Assembly: GCA_963716085.1 (NCBI GenBank)
Contig: OY970288.1
Location: 1,736,001 to 1,800,000, forward strand
Source of the DNA: Persicitalea sp963716085
GTDB taxonomy: Bacteria > Bacteroidota > Bacteroidia > Cytophagales > Spirosomataceae
DNA length: 64,000 nucleotides
Direction of reading: 5' to 3'
Position numbers and translations under genes: made by a program. The notes under the pieces were generated by a model. That model made no database searches. It had not been told where the DNA came from and saw only the letters and a program-made list of their open reading frames with translations. Within the stretch, counting starts at the first letter, position 1; every line of letters starts with the position of its first letter. This document shows, piece by piece, positions 38,293 to 47,443 of the stretch.

Positions 38293-40722
38293 CTACTTCC
38301 GAATTACAGCACCCAAATCCTTTTCAAAGGTCATCATCAACCGCTGCATGGTTTTGTCGATGACTTTGTCGGTGAGGGTTTGCTGATCGTCCTGTAGAAC
38401 AAAACTCAAGGCGTACGCCTTTTTTCCTTCCAACGATTCGCCCTCAAACACGTCAAACACGTTGACATCCCGCAGTAGCTTCCTCTCGGCGCGGTGGGCG
38501 ATTTGTTTTAACTGTTCAAAACTGATCGACTTTTCCAATACCAGCGACAAATCCCGACGCACTTCGGGGAAGCGGGCCACTTCCTCGTATTGCACCGCCG
38601 GACTGTATTGCTTCAAGAGGTAGTCCCAATCGAAGTCGGCGTACCAGACGGGCTTCTTCAAGCCCGCTTTTTTGGTCAGGGCGGACTGCACGAGTCCCAG
38701 GCTGACCAACGTTTTTTTATTCAAAGTAATTTCGAGGCCGGACTGAAAGATCTTGCCGCCGATCTTTTCGGTGGCGATTCCCGTCACCTTCATAGCGGTT
38801 AGAATCCGCTGCACGGCCCCGGCCAAATCGTGAAATTCAAGGGCCTGACTTTTCTCGAACCAGCTCTCGGCGGCAACGTTGCCCGTCATAAAAACGCAGA
38901 GGCGTCCCTTTTCTACGTACTTCCCTTCTTTTTTATGGTACGTTTTTCCAAACTCGAAGAATTTCAGGTCGCTTTGTCGACGATTTACGTTGTAAGCTAT
39001 CGTCTCCAATCCGCCCAAAAGCATCGTTTGGCGCATTTCCGACAGGTCTTCGCTCAGGTAGTTAAGAATCTTCACCGGCTCGCCGGGTAGTTCGTCAATC
39101 AGCGCCGCCTGGCCTTCGGGTTTCGTCAGCGAGTTGTTGATTATTTCGAAGAAACCGTTCGCTGCCAAGGTTTCCGCGCAGCGCAGCCGCAGCTTGTCGG
39201 GGTCGTTGAGCGGGAAGTCCGACAGGAAGTCCGAACCCAGCGCGGGCGACAACTCCACGTTATCGAAGCCATAAATCCGCAGCACCTCCTCGATGATGTC
39301 CGCCTCGCGCTGCACGTCCACGCGGTAGGGCGGCACGATGGCCGTGAAGCCTTCCTCCGTTTCGCCCTCGATCCGAATATCCAGCTTCTCCAGAATGGAT
39401 TTAATCAAAGACCGCTCCAATTTTTTTCCAATCAGGCGATCGATGTTCCGGTACTTGACGGGAACCACAAAATCGGCGGTGGGTTCGGGATACAGATCGG
39501 TTACGTCCGAAGAAACCTCTCCGCCCGCAATTGCCTGCAACAGCATAGCCGCCCTTTTCAGCGCGAACAGCGGCATATTCGGGTCGGTGCCACGCTCGTA
39601 GCGGAACGAGGCGTCTGTCTTCAAGCTATGCCGCTGGGCGGTGCGACGAATCCAATCCGGCGAGAAATAAGCCGATTCCAGGAAAATGGCCTTGGTATCG
39701 AACGTCACGCCCGACTTGGTGCCGCCGAACACGCCCGCGATACACATGGGTTCTTCGGCGTTGCAGATCATCAGGTCGTCCGCCGCTAACTTGCGCTCGA
39801 CGCCGTCCAGCGTGGTGAAGGGCGTGCCTTCGGGCAAAGTCTTTACAATGATTTGCTCGCCCTTAACCGCCGCCGCGTCGAAGGCATGCATCGGCTGGCC
39901 CAGCTCGTGGCAGATGTAGTTGGTGGTGTCCACAACGTTGTTGATGGGCCGCACGCCAATGGCCGTCAGCCGCTGCCGCAGCCATTCCGGCGATTCTTTG
40001 ACAGTCAGGTTGCTTAGCGTAAGTCCGCAGTAGCGCGGTGCGGCGGCGTAGTTTTCCACCGTCACGTCCATGGGCAGGTTTTGGTTTTCTATTGCAAAAT
40101 CCTCGACCGAGGGCAGCGCGATCTCCCGATCCAGCACCGCTTTCAAGTCGCGGGCCACGCCATAGTGCGAGGCGGCATCGGCGCGGTTGGGCGTGAGGCC
40201 AATCTCGAAAACGTGGTCGGATTGTACCTTAAAATAGTCGGCGGCGGGTGTTCCGTTAGCTGCCGGAACGCCGGCCCGGTCAGTATCAAGTACCAATATT
40301 CCTGAGTGGGAAGTACCCATGCCCAGTTCATCCTCGGCGCAAATCATTCCTTCCGACACGGCACCCCGAATCTTGGCTTTCTTAATAACTAATGGCTGCT
40401 CGCTGCCCTGCGGATGCAGCGTCGCCCCGACCATCGCCACGACGACCTTCTGTCCGGCAGCTACGTTGGGCGCACCGCATACGATGTCGAGCGGAGTCTC
40501 CCCGCCTACGTCCACCGTTGTGACGCTGAGTTTGTCGGCGTCGGGGTGCTTCTCGCAGGTTAGTACTTCCCCGATAACTACCTCGCGCAAGCCGCCTTTG
40601 ATGGATTCGACTTCCTCGATGCCTTCTACTTCCAGGCCCGTGGCAGTGAGTAGCTTCCCGATTTCTTCGGGGGGTTCATTTATGGACAGTAGCGTTTGTA
40701 GCCACTTGTAGGAGATTTTCAT
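38293..40722 (-). CDS. pheT: Phenylalanine--tRNA ligase beta subunit
   Basis: 809 residues, standard length. N-terminal tRNA-binding OB domain (about 40-150: VVIGEVLTCEKHPDADKLSVTTVD), B3/B4 editing domain, B5 (about 410-480), catalytic-like core, and C-terminal anticodon-binding FDX-ACB domain (715-809, FPEVRRDLSLVLEKSISFEQL). It pairs with PheS encoded elsewhere. Confidence 0.97.
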   Translation of the reverse strand: MKISYKWLQTLLSINEPPEEIGKLLTATGLEVEGIEEVESIKGGLREVVIGEVLTCEKHPDADKLSVTTVDVGGETPLDIVCGAPNVAAGQKVVVAMVGATLHPQGSEQPLVIKKAKIRGAVSEGMICAEDELGMGTSHSGILVLDTDRAGVPAANGTPAADYFKVQSDHVFEIGLTPNRADAASHYGVARDLKAVLDREIALPSVEDFAIENQNLPMDVTVENYAAAPRYCGLTLSNLTVKESPEWLRQRLTAIGVRPINNVVDTTNYICHELGQPMHAFDAAAVKGEQIIVKTLPEGTPFTTLDGVERKLAADDLMICNAEEPMCIAGVFGGTKSGVTFDTKAIFLESAYFSPDWIRRTAQRHSLKTDASFRYERGTDPNMPLFALKRAAMLLQAIAGGEVSSDVTDLYPEPTADFVVPVKYRNIDRLIGKKLERSLIKSILEKLDIRIEGETEEGFTAIVPPYRVDVQREADIIEEVLRIYGFDNVELSPALGSDFLSDFPLNDPDKLRLRCAETLAANGFFEIINNSLTKPEGQAALIDELPGEPVKILNYLSEDLSEMRQTMLLGGLETIAYNVNRRQSDLKFFEFGKTYHKKEGKYVEKGRLCVFMTGNVAAESWFEKSQALEFHDLAGAVQRILTAMKVTGIATEKIGGKIFQSGLEITLNKKTLVSLGLVQSALTKKAGLKKPVWYADFDWDYLLKQYSPAVQYEEVARFPEVRRDLSLVLEKSISFEQLKQIAHRAERKLLRDVNVFDVFEGESLEGKKAYALSFVLQDDQQTLTDKVIDKTMQRLMMTFEKDLGAVIRK

Positions 40723-40733
40723 TTTTTAGAGAA

Positions 40734-40846
40734 AGTACTGGGTGCCAAGTACCGAGTTCTTGGTTTTGGTTGGGTGAAAATCAGGCGTTTATTCTTCCGC
40801 ACACTGTATCTGTAATTTAGAACGCAGTACCAGATACGTAGTACTA
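40734..40846. repeat. Inverted GTACT-unit arrays
   Basis: Left arm 40734-40761 (GTACTGGG.GCCAAGTACCG type) and right arm 40823-40846 (AGTACCAG...GTAGTACT) around a 61-bp spacer between pheT and the DUF1684 gene. The same unit recurs at 59711-59807. Confidence 0.6.
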
Positions 40847-40858
40847 ATAAAGACAAAT

Positions 40859-41515
40859 CTAGTGCTTTTCGTCGTGATAGGTCTCCCCGGCTTCGATAGC
40901 AGCCGTCAAAGTATTTTCGGGAGGCGGCAGCGGACAAGCATAATCGGGTGCGTAGGCGCAGTAGGGGTTGTAAGCGTCGTTGAAGTCGATGATGAGCGAG
41001 TTGCCCTGCACTTTCTCGGCGGGGATGTCGATGTAGCGGCCGCCGCCGTAGCTTTCAAGGCCAGAGGTGGCGTCGCGGAAAAGTACTGAAATCGTGCCTT
41101 CATTTTTTAACAATAAAAGTCGCTGCGGTACGCCCTTTACCGTAAAATCAGCGTAGGCCATGCGTTCGTAGGTAGCGGTGGTGCCGTCGGTGTAGGGCAG
41201 CTTGAGTTCTTTGTCGGGGCCGTCGTAGGGCGAGAGTTTGGCCATAACGCGATAATCCTGGTCGGGTTCGTAGTAGTGAAGGCCGTGAAAAAGCTTTTTG
41301 TCTTCGACGGGCGAGTCCTCGGATGTGCGGAACAACTGGTCTTTTTGCTTTCTTTGCTGCGCCAATTCGGCAGCATAGCGCTCGTCGGGAATGTGTTCCA
41401 TTGTCGCCAGTCCCGGAACTTCGGCGGCCGGTTGGAAGGTTTCAACCAGGAAATAGGCGACGATGGCCAGGAAAAAGACCAGGGTGCTGTATCGGATTAT
41501 TTTGTTTTTGAACAC
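40859..41515 (-). CDS. DUF1684 family protein 1
   Basis: 218 residues with one N-terminal membrane segment (residues 8-25). The DUF1684 core is clear: YGGGRYIDIP, the DFNDAYNPYCAY motif and CPLPPPENTL near the C-terminus. Function unknown; the Tyr/Asn/Cys motif looks like a binding or catalytic centre. A second member is at 51290. Confidence 0.88.
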   Translation of the reverse strand: MFKNKIIRYSTLVFFLAIVAYFLVETFQPAAEVPGLATMEHIPDERYAAELAQQRKQKDQLFRTSEDSPVEDKKLFHGLHYYEPDQDYRVMAKLSPYDGPDKELKLPYTDGTTATYERMAYADFTVKGVPQRLLLLKNEGTISVLFRDATSGLESYGGGRYIDIPAEKVQGNSLIIDFNDAYNPYCAYAPDYACPLPPPENTLTAAIEAGETYHDEKH

Positions 41516-41526
41516 TTATTCAATGA

Positions 41527-41560
41527 AGAGTTGAGAATGGAAAATTGAGAATTGAGAGTT
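41527..41560. repeat. TTGAGAA-unit array
   Basis: Four degenerate GAGAATTGAGA-type units between divergent genes; no complementary arm seen. Confidence 0.5.
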
Positions 41561-41701
41561 CCGCTACCAATTCTTGTTTTGAAACTCACTTTGCAAAATT
41601 CCAATCTTATCGAGGAAATACCAAATCAGCCCGCATCCCATTTTTTTACGCTTAACTTTTAACAGCGCGGGCTGTCCCGCCTCATTCCTTCACTAGAATC
41701 A

Positions 41702-42304
41702 ATGTTCACCGGAATCATAGAATCAGTCGGTAAAGTAATCGACATACAGCAAGAAGGCACGAATCTGACTTTTACCCTAAGTTCATCCTTAGCTGATGAA
41801 TTGAAAGTCGACCAAAGTGTAAGCCACAATGGCGTTTGCCTTACCGTCACGGCCGTAACGGGCGATGCGTATGCCGTTACGGCGGTGGAAGAGACCCTGC
41901 TGAAAACCAATTTGGGGAAATTAAAGGTTGGCAGCGCGGTGAATTTGGAACGCTGCATGGTGGCCAACGGCCGCTTCGACGGGCACATCGTGCAGGGCCA
42001 CGTGGATAAGACCGGGACTTGTACGCAGGTGCAGGAGCGGGACGGTAGTTGGCTGTATGATTTTGAATTCGATGCGGGTTTGGGAAATATTCTGGTGGAA
42101 AAAGGCTCGATCTGCATCAATGGCGTGAGTCTGACGGTATTCGACGTTACCCACGCTTCTTTTCGGGTCACAATTATTCCTTACACTTACGAAAATACCA
42201 ACTTTCACAAGCTGCGGGCGGGCAGCGTGGTGAATTTGGAATTCGATATTTTGGGCAAATACGTTCAGCGCATTCTGGGTCTTCAAGGACGACTGGGTCG
42301 GTAG
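41702..42304 (+). CDS. ribE: Riboflavin synthase, alpha chain
   Basis: 200 residues in two lumazine-binding repeats: MFTGIIESVGKV at the start and the second repeat from about residue 97 (GHIVQGHVDKTG). It joins two molecules of dimethylribityllumazine to riboflavin. No FMN riboswitch is visible upstream. Confidence 0.95.
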   Translation: MFTGIIESVGKVIDIQQEGTNLTFTLSSSLADELKVDQSVSHNGVCLTVTAVTGDAYAVTAVEETLLKTNLGKLKVGSAVNLERCMVANGRFDGHIVQGHVDKTGTCTQVQERDGSWLYDFEFDAGLGNILVEKGSICINGVSLTVFDVTHASFRVTIIPYTYENTNFHKLRAGSVVNLEFDILGKYVQRILGLQGRLGR

Positions 42305-42382
42305 GAACCGTTGGATCTATTGGCGGGACGGGAATTTAATTTTACTTTTACCGTTCAAAAAACGAAATGCCCCCGCTGCTAC

Positions 42383-43183
42383 ATGGCTAAGATAAGTACC
42401 AACTCCCGAACCGACCTCCTTATTCACATCGGGATTATCGTCTCCCTCGTTACCGCCCTTTTTCTTGCTTTTTTCTTTTTATACCTACCCATGCGCACCA
42501 ACCACGGAGAGTCGATCACCGTGCCGGATCTGCGCAAGATGAACGCCGAGGAGCTAACTGATTTCCTGGACGAGCGCGACCTGCGCTACGAGGTAAGCGA
42601 CTGCACATTTGTGCCTAAGGTGCCACCACTGACGGTTATCTCGCAATATCCGCAGCCGGGTTCCAAGGTGAAGGAAGGCCGCAAGATTTATGTCACGGTG
42701 GTGTATCGCACCGCACCGCTGGTCAAGATGCCCAAGCTGACCGACATGACGCAACGCAGCGCGCAAATGCTGCTCAAAAGCTCGGGACTGGAAATCGGAA
42801 ATCTGCGTTACGTTCCCGACCTGGCGCAGGGGGCCGTCTTGAAACAGATGTTCAAAGGCGAAGAAATTCTACCCGGTCAGCCCATTCCGAAGGGCTCAAA
42901 GATTGATTTGGAAGTAGGCGATGGGCTAGGGGAGACGCGCTTCGATATGCCGGAAGTGGTTGGGATGACACTTGACGAGGCAAAATTTCAGATTGTAGGC
43001 GCGGGCCTGAAAGTTGGCCAGATTATGGTAGTAGAACCGGATGAAGACAAATATGGCGACGCTGCGCCTGGTACGGTAGCGCGACAAAATCCCGAACCAA
43101 ACAATAATGTACGCATCGGGGACGTAATTGACCTGTGGGTTATCCGCCCCGACGACTCGAATGAACTTCCAACCAATTTTTAG
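42383..43183 (+). CDS. PASTA-domain membrane protein
   Basis: From the ATG at 42383, 266 residues: one membrane segment (12-36) followed by three PASTA domains (about 45-112, 115-185, 190-258; motifs VPDLRKMNAEEL, MPKLTDMTQRSAQ, MPEVVGMTLDEA). PASTA modules bind cell-wall muropeptides. There is no kinase domain. A longer start at 42311 would add 24 residues including a CxxC but lacks support. The stop overlaps the next gene. Confidence 0.88.
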   Translation: MAKISTNSRTDLLIHIGIIVSLVTALFLAFFFLYLPMRTNHGESITVPDLRKMNAEELTDFLDERDLRYEVSDCTFVPKVPPLTVISQYPQPGSKVKEGRKIYVTVVYRTAPLVKMPKLTDMTQRSAQMLLKSSGLEIGNLRYVPDLAQGAVLKQMFKGEEILPGQPIPKGSKIDLEVGDGLGETRFDMPEVVGMTLDEAKFQIVGAGLKVGQIMVVEPDEDKYGDAAPGTVARQNPEPNNNVRIGDVIDLWVIRPDDSNELPTNF

Positions 43184-45026
43184 CCACCTTCCCCGTTTTG
43201 TTGCCTTTTCGTTCGGCTTGTGTCTCTGGCTTTCGACCGCCGCACGGGCGCAGCTCGAATTAGTGCCTTTGGGGTCGACTTCGCAGGTTTCAAAGGATAA
43301 AAATTCAGCGTCCGCCGCTCGCCTGCAAGCGTTGGTGCTCCCCTTTTTCGACGATTTTTCTACCGCCACTTCCACCCGGCCCGATCCCCAACTTTGGGTG
43401 CCGGGCAGCGGCGTATATATCAATAATACGCTCACAATCAATCATCCCTCCATCAACATCGCCACTTTCGACGGCTTGAAAGCCGATGGCGTTCCTTATA
43501 ACTTCGTTAGCGAGCAGGCGCAGGGCGACTCCGACACCCTCACTTCGCAGCCGATCAATTTGGCCTCATTGGTGGCCGGGGATTCGCTGTATCTCAGCTT
43601 TTATACCCAACCCAAAGGACTGGGCGAACTGCCCGACCGCGTGGACACCTTCCGGCTGGAATTCCTGAACCAGAAGGGCGACTGGATCGCGGTGTGGAAG
43701 CGCGGCGGTGGCGACCCGGACACCACGTTTCGGCGGACGTTTCTCCCAATCAAAGACCCCGGTTTTCTGCACGCCAACTTCCAGTTTCGTTTCCGGTCGT
43801 TTGGCCGCTCGTCGGGGGCGTTCGATACCTGGCATCTCGACTATGTTTATTTAAATAAAAACCGCTCGATCTCCGACCGTTTTATCAAGGACATCGCGGT
43901 CAGGAAACCGCTCACGCCACTTTTCAAGCGCTACACGGCGATGCCTTTCAAGCATTATTTTGCCAACGCCGCCGCCGAAACCGCCGATAGCGTCCGCACC
44001 GACATTATCAATTTGTTCAATAATTTCAACTTCACCTCTTTCACTTTCACGGTTACCAACCTGCTCAGTGGAAAGGAAATACAACGTTACCAGGAGCCCG
44101 TTTCCCAAATCATCACCGCTCAGCAAACCCAGCGTAAAAGTGTGCCGATCAGGCCGCTGACCAAGCCCGACACTGGACAGAGAATGCTGCTGCGCTACAA
44201 GTTCGACCTGCTCACGACCGACGACCAAAACCCCACCATCCCGACGGTGAACCTGCGGCGCAACGACACCATCAGCGCCACTGCCGAACTGGCCGACTAC
44301 TACGCCTACGACGATGGTAGTGCCGAATTTGGCGTCAGGATGAACCAGCGACTAGGGCGAACCGTCGTGCGATTTATTACCAAAACCCCCGACACGCTGG
44401 GTGGAATGCGCATGGCGCTGGTACCCATTCGCAAGGACGTGAGCGGACAAGGCTTTACCATTCAGGTGTACAGCAACCGCGATGGCCGCCCCGACCGCGT
44501 GATGTACCAGAAGTCGGTTCCCGTGCAGTACGATTCGACGCGTAACGGCTTCACGACCTACGAGTTCAACGAGGGCGTGGCCGTGACGGACACTTTCTAT
44601 GTAGGTTGGTTGCAAATCGCGGCAGACGGCCTCGCCGTGGGCTTCGACAGGAATTCCAGCCTGGGTGCCTCGCAACTTTTTTCCAACCTTTCCACCGAGT
44701 GGGCGGCTAATACCGAACTGCAAGGCAGCGTGATGGTGCGGCCCTTTTTCGGCGGCAAGGCTACGGGGGTTATCACCAGTGCCGAGCCTGTGGCTGCGCT
44801 TGAAGTAAAGGTCTTTCCCAATCCGACGAACGGCGTTCTCCGTTGGGACAGCGGGGCTATCAGGCAAATCGACGTCTTCACACTACAAGGAATCAAAGCC
44901 AAAACCATTCAGCCCGGAGAAGGACAGCGCGAAGCCTCCCTCTCCGAACTGACAGACGGGTTGTATGTGCTGCGACTGACTGACGGAGTGCGGGTGGTGC
45001 ATCAGAAGATATTGCTGAAAAAGTAG
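43161..45026 (+). CDS. Type IX secretion substrate with C-terminal sorting domain
   Basis: From the ATG at 43161, 621 residues: signal peptide (1-26, ending ARA-Q), a large beta-rich region of jelly-roll type, and a C-terminal 75-residue T9SS type A sorting domain (VKVFPNPTNGVLRW, GLYVLRLTDG, ending VHQKILLKK). It is predicted to be exported to the cell surface by T9SS. The start overlaps the PASTA gene by 23 bp. Function otherwise unknown. Confidence 0.88.
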   Translation: MNFQPIFSHLPRFVAFSFGLCLWLSTAARAQLELVPLGSTSQVSKDKNSASAARLQALVLPFFDDFSTATSTRPDPQLWVPGSGVYINNTLTINHPSINIATFDGLKADGVPYNFVSEQAQGDSDTLTSQPINLASLVAGDSLYLSFYTQPKGLGELPDRVDTFRLEFLNQKGDWIAVWKRGGGDPDTTFRRTFLPIKDPGFLHANFQFRFRSFGRSSGAFDTWHLDYVYLNKNRSISDRFIKDIAVRKPLTPLFKRYTAMPFKHYFANAAAETADSVRTDIINLFNNFNFTSFTFTVTNLLSGKEIQRYQEPVSQIITAQQTQRKSVPIRPLTKPDTGQRMLLRYKFDLLTTDDQNPTIPTVNLRRNDTISATAELADYYAYDDGSAEFGVRMNQRLGRTVVRFITKTPDTLGGMRMALVPIRKDVSGQGFTIQVYSNRDGRPDRVMYQKSVPVQYDSTRNGFTTYEFNEGVAVTDTFYVGWLQIAADGLAVGFDRNSSLGASQLFSNLSTEWAANTELQGSVMVRPFFGGKATGVITSAEPVAALEVKVFPNPTNGVLRWDSGAIRQIDVFTLQGIKAKTIQPGEGQREASLSELTDGLYVLRLTDGVRVVHQKILLKK

Positions 45027-45039
45027 CTTTGCTTTGCGC

Positions 45040-45169
45040 TTTAGGCCCTGAGCTATAGGCTGTAGGCTGCTTAATCAACTTCATTTTTGCTCCGCAGTAT
45101 TTTTTATAAATAATTCAGTAATCAGTTAGAAAAAGAAAGCCCACAGCTTATAGCCTAAAGCATACAGCC
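45040..45169. repeat. Inverted TATAGGCT-unit arrays
   Basis: Left arm 45040-45071 (GCTATAGGCTGTAGGCTG) and right arm 45137-45169 (CACAGCTTATAGCC, TACAGCC) with a 65-bp spacer, filling the gap before the rhodanese gene. Confidence 0.65.
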
Positions 45170-45179
45170 AAACAAACAC

Positions 45180-45485
45180 ATGGACATTACGGTAGAAGAA
45201 TTGAAGGAGCGCCTGGACAATGGCGAGAAAATGAACCTCTACGACGTGCGCGAGGAGCACGAATACGAAGAGGACAACATCGGTGCCACGCTGATTCCGC
45301 TGGGTAGTTTGCCCGATGAGCTGGAAGATTTGAAGGCCAAAAAAGACGAAGAAATTATCGTTCACTGCCGCTCGGGCGCACGCTCAGCCAACGCCCAGAA
45401 GTACTTGATTTCCCATGGGTTCTCTAACGTCCGTAACGTGACGGGCGGGATTCTGGCGTATCGGCGGATGGAGGAGGAAGACTAA
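45180..45485 (+). CDS. Rhodanese-like protein
   Basis: 101 residues, a single rhodanese domain. The active-site loop is HCRSGARS with Cys63; LYDVREEHEYEEDNI and GFSNVRNVTGGILAY are typical flanking motifs. It transfers sulfur via a Cys persulfide, partner unknown. Confidence 0.93.
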   Translation: MDITVEELKERLDNGEKMNLYDVREEHEYEEDNIGATLIPLGSLPDELEDLKAKKDEEIIVHCRSGARSANAQKYLISHGFSNVRNVTGGILAYRRMEEED

Positions 45486-45610
45486 TTTCAATAAAACACA
45501 AGGATTTAAAACAGCAGTACGTAATATAGGAGAGAAACTATCTTTGAAATTTGTTGTGGCTCTTCTCCTGAGTAGCTTTTTTTGTACAAATCAAGCTACT
45601 AAAAACAAAA

Positions 45611-46090
45611 ATGGCAGGAGGCACTTACCCATACAAAAAATCTGAAAATCATCCCAGTACCTACTTATTTTCAAGTGTTGGGCCGAAAGGGACTATTATC
45701 AAAGCTGTAAAAATTACTAAGCTCAACCTATCAAACTTTACTAACTGGTACGACTTGGCCTTTGGAGATTGGGATGACGAACGAAGTGAGATTGATGACG
45801 AGACGCGCAGTAACAATGGTGACCTGAAAAAAATCCTGAATACGGTTCTCGAAATTTCGATTGAATTCTTAACCGAACACCCCATATGTACTCTGGTATT
45901 CCGAGGCAGTATGGATGCCAAGTCTTTGCAATTGGGAAGGAATCAGCGTAACAACACCTACGGATGGATGATTAGTAAAAATCTAGAAATGCTAAATAAA
46001 GAACACAAAATCGCTGGTGTCAGGGATGGAGCTATCACTGAATACGAACCAGATTCCGAATACGACGGTTTCTTGGTTAAGAGAAAGTAA
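45611..46090 (+). CDS. DUF6934-like protein
   Basis: 159 residues. The pattern YLFSSVGPKGTIIKAVKI, YDLAFGDWDDERSEIDDETRSNNGD, then TVLEISIEFLTEHP and FRGS...RNQ resembles DUF6934 proteins of Bacteroidota. AT-rich codon use compared with neighbours. It is followed after 38 bp by a small Lys/Glu-rich gene, a two-gene layout that resembles toxin-antitoxin or conflict pairs, but no catalytic motif is visible. Confidence 0.65.
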   Translation: MAGGTYPYKKSENHPSTYLFSSVGPKGTIIKAVKITKLNLSNFTNWYDLAFGDWDDERSEIDDETRSNNGDLKKILNTVLEISIEFLTEHPICTLVFRGSMDAKSLQLGRNQRNNTYGWMISKNLEMLNKEHKIAGVRDGAITEYEPDSEYDGFLVKRK

Positions 46091-46128
46091 TCGGTCAATT
46101 TCAATATTTCAGCTAAGTTCATTGTATT

Positions 46129-46323
46129 ATGGCTACAGTTAAGGAAAGGCAAGTATCAGCAGTACAATCTGACAAGAAAAGCGCAACGTGTAGTAAAGCT
46201 GATAAACCAGACTTGACAGACGAAAAGCGGTTCGCATTAGTGAGTAAGGATCCGTTTTTTAAAAGGAAAGCAGAGGAAATGGAGGATATTCTTTCAAATT
46301 TAGAGCCTAATCAGGAGTGGTAA
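46129..46323 (+). CDS. Small charged protein downstream of the DUF6934-like gene
   Basis: 64 residues, charged and probably partly disordered (KDPFFKRKAEEMEDILSNLEP at the end could be a helix). No family recognised. Its AT-rich composition matches the preceding gene, suggesting they moved together. Confidence 0.6.
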   Translation: MATVKERQVSAVQSDKKSATCSKADKPDLTDEKRFALVSKDPFFKRKAEEMEDILSNLEPNQEW

Positions 46324-46334
46324 GGTAACTATCA

Positions 46335-47237
46335 TTAGTAGAGTTTCTGGCTTCCCTTTTTCAGTATCCAGTCCCTCACCCCCCCATAATCCTCCGCCTG
46401 AAACCAGCTATAATTCCCCTGATGGCGGAACCAAGTCAACTGCCGCTTGGCGTAGCGGCGGGTGTTTTGTTTGAGTAAGCGAATCATTTCTTTTTCGTCG
46501 TAGTTGCCGTCCAAAAAACCGTACACTTCTTTGTAGCCCACCGTTTTTAGCGCGTGGTGGTCGCGGTAGGCAATCACGCTTTTCGCTTCTTCGACCAGGC
46601 CATCGGCCAGCATTTGATCGACCCGTGTTTCGATGCGTTCGTATAGTTCGCCGCGTTCGCGTTCGAGGGCGATGGGGACAATATCAAAGGGCCGCTCGAC
46701 GGGTTTGTCCTTTTTGAAGGACGAAATCGGTCTTCCTGAACTATAAAAAACCTCCAAAGCCCGTACGACCCGTTGCGGGTTCAGAAACTCGGCCGTGGCC
46801 GAAAAAACTGGATCGACGCGCTGGGCGTCGGCTTGTAGATGTTCCAAACCATCTTCCCGCAGTTGCCGCATCAGCTCCTCGCGTAAGCCCGGTGTGGGGC
46901 GGGGCAGGTCGTCCAATCCTTCGCAAACGGCTTTGATGTACAGGCCCGAGCCGCCCGTCATGATGACGCAGTTCTTCTCCTGGAACAATTTGTTTAGCAA
47001 TTCCAGCGCATCGCGCTCGAACTCACCCGCGCTGTACGTTTCGGCTACGGAATGCGAATTGACGAAATGATGCGGCACCTCGCTGAGTTCCGCAGCACTT
47101 GGCTTGGCCGTACCGATGCTTAACTCCTGAAAAAATTGCCGCGAATCGGCCGAGATGATCTCGGTGTTCAATTCTTTGGCTAATTTTAGGCAAAGTTCGG
47201 TCTTCCCCACGGCAGTGGGGCCGGCCACTACGACCAA
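46335..47237 (-). CDS. miaA: tRNA dimethylallyltransferase
   Basis: 300 residues. VVVAGPTAVGKTELCLKLAKELN is the P-loop start; ISADSRQFFQELSIGTAKPS, HHFVNSHSVAETYSAGEFE, GGSGLYIKAVCEGLDDLP and the C-terminal QLTWFR motif are all present. It prenylates A37 of tRNAs reading UNN codons. No ATG exists upstream: the gene seems to start at TTG 47237, with a frame running back only into the repeat array at 47246. The usual N-terminal few residues (K-x-L-I) are present upstream as KTL. Confidence 0.93.
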   Translation of the reverse strand: MVVVAGPTAVGKTELCLKLAKELNTEIISADSRQFFQELSIGTAKPSAAELSEVPHHFVNSHSVAETYSAGEFERDALELLNKLFQEKNCVIMTGGSGLYIKAVCEGLDDLPRPTPGLREELMRQLREDGLEHLQADAQRVDPVFSATAEFLNPQRVVRALEVFYSSGRPISSFKKDKPVERPFDIVPIALERERGELYERIETRVDQMLADGLVEEAKSVIAYRDHHALKTVGYKEVYGFLDGNYDEKEMIRLLKQNTRRYAKRQLTWFRHQGNYSWFQAEDYGGVRDWILKKGSQKLY

Positions 47238-47245
47238 GGTCTTTG

Positions 47246-47435
47246 TGGAATTGTGTAATTGTGTAATTGTTGAATCGATGTTGAATTGTTTAGCTGGGGA
47301 ACTTCCCCAGTCTTGATCGAACTACCCTTTGTGTAGGAACGCCGCATGTCTCGGGGTCAGTTCGCCGCCCAGCGGCTCCGCGCTTTGTGCGGCATGGGCC
47401 GGCCCACTTTGTGCCTTCTGAACTTTGTGCCTTTT
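47246..47435. repeat. Two unlike short-unit arrays between divergent genes
   Basis: 47246-47290 carries GTGTAATT units; 47406-47435 carries CTTTGTGCC units. The spacer contains GGGGAACTTCCCC, whose first part recurs at 57442. No gene in the 206-bp gap. Confidence 0.6.
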
Positions 47436-47443
47436 TTAAAAAC

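Noticed and set aside
41573..41701. FMN riboswitch before riboflavin synthase
   Set aside because: None of the conserved RFN-element stems or its AGGGTGAAATTC-like core is present in the 130 bp.
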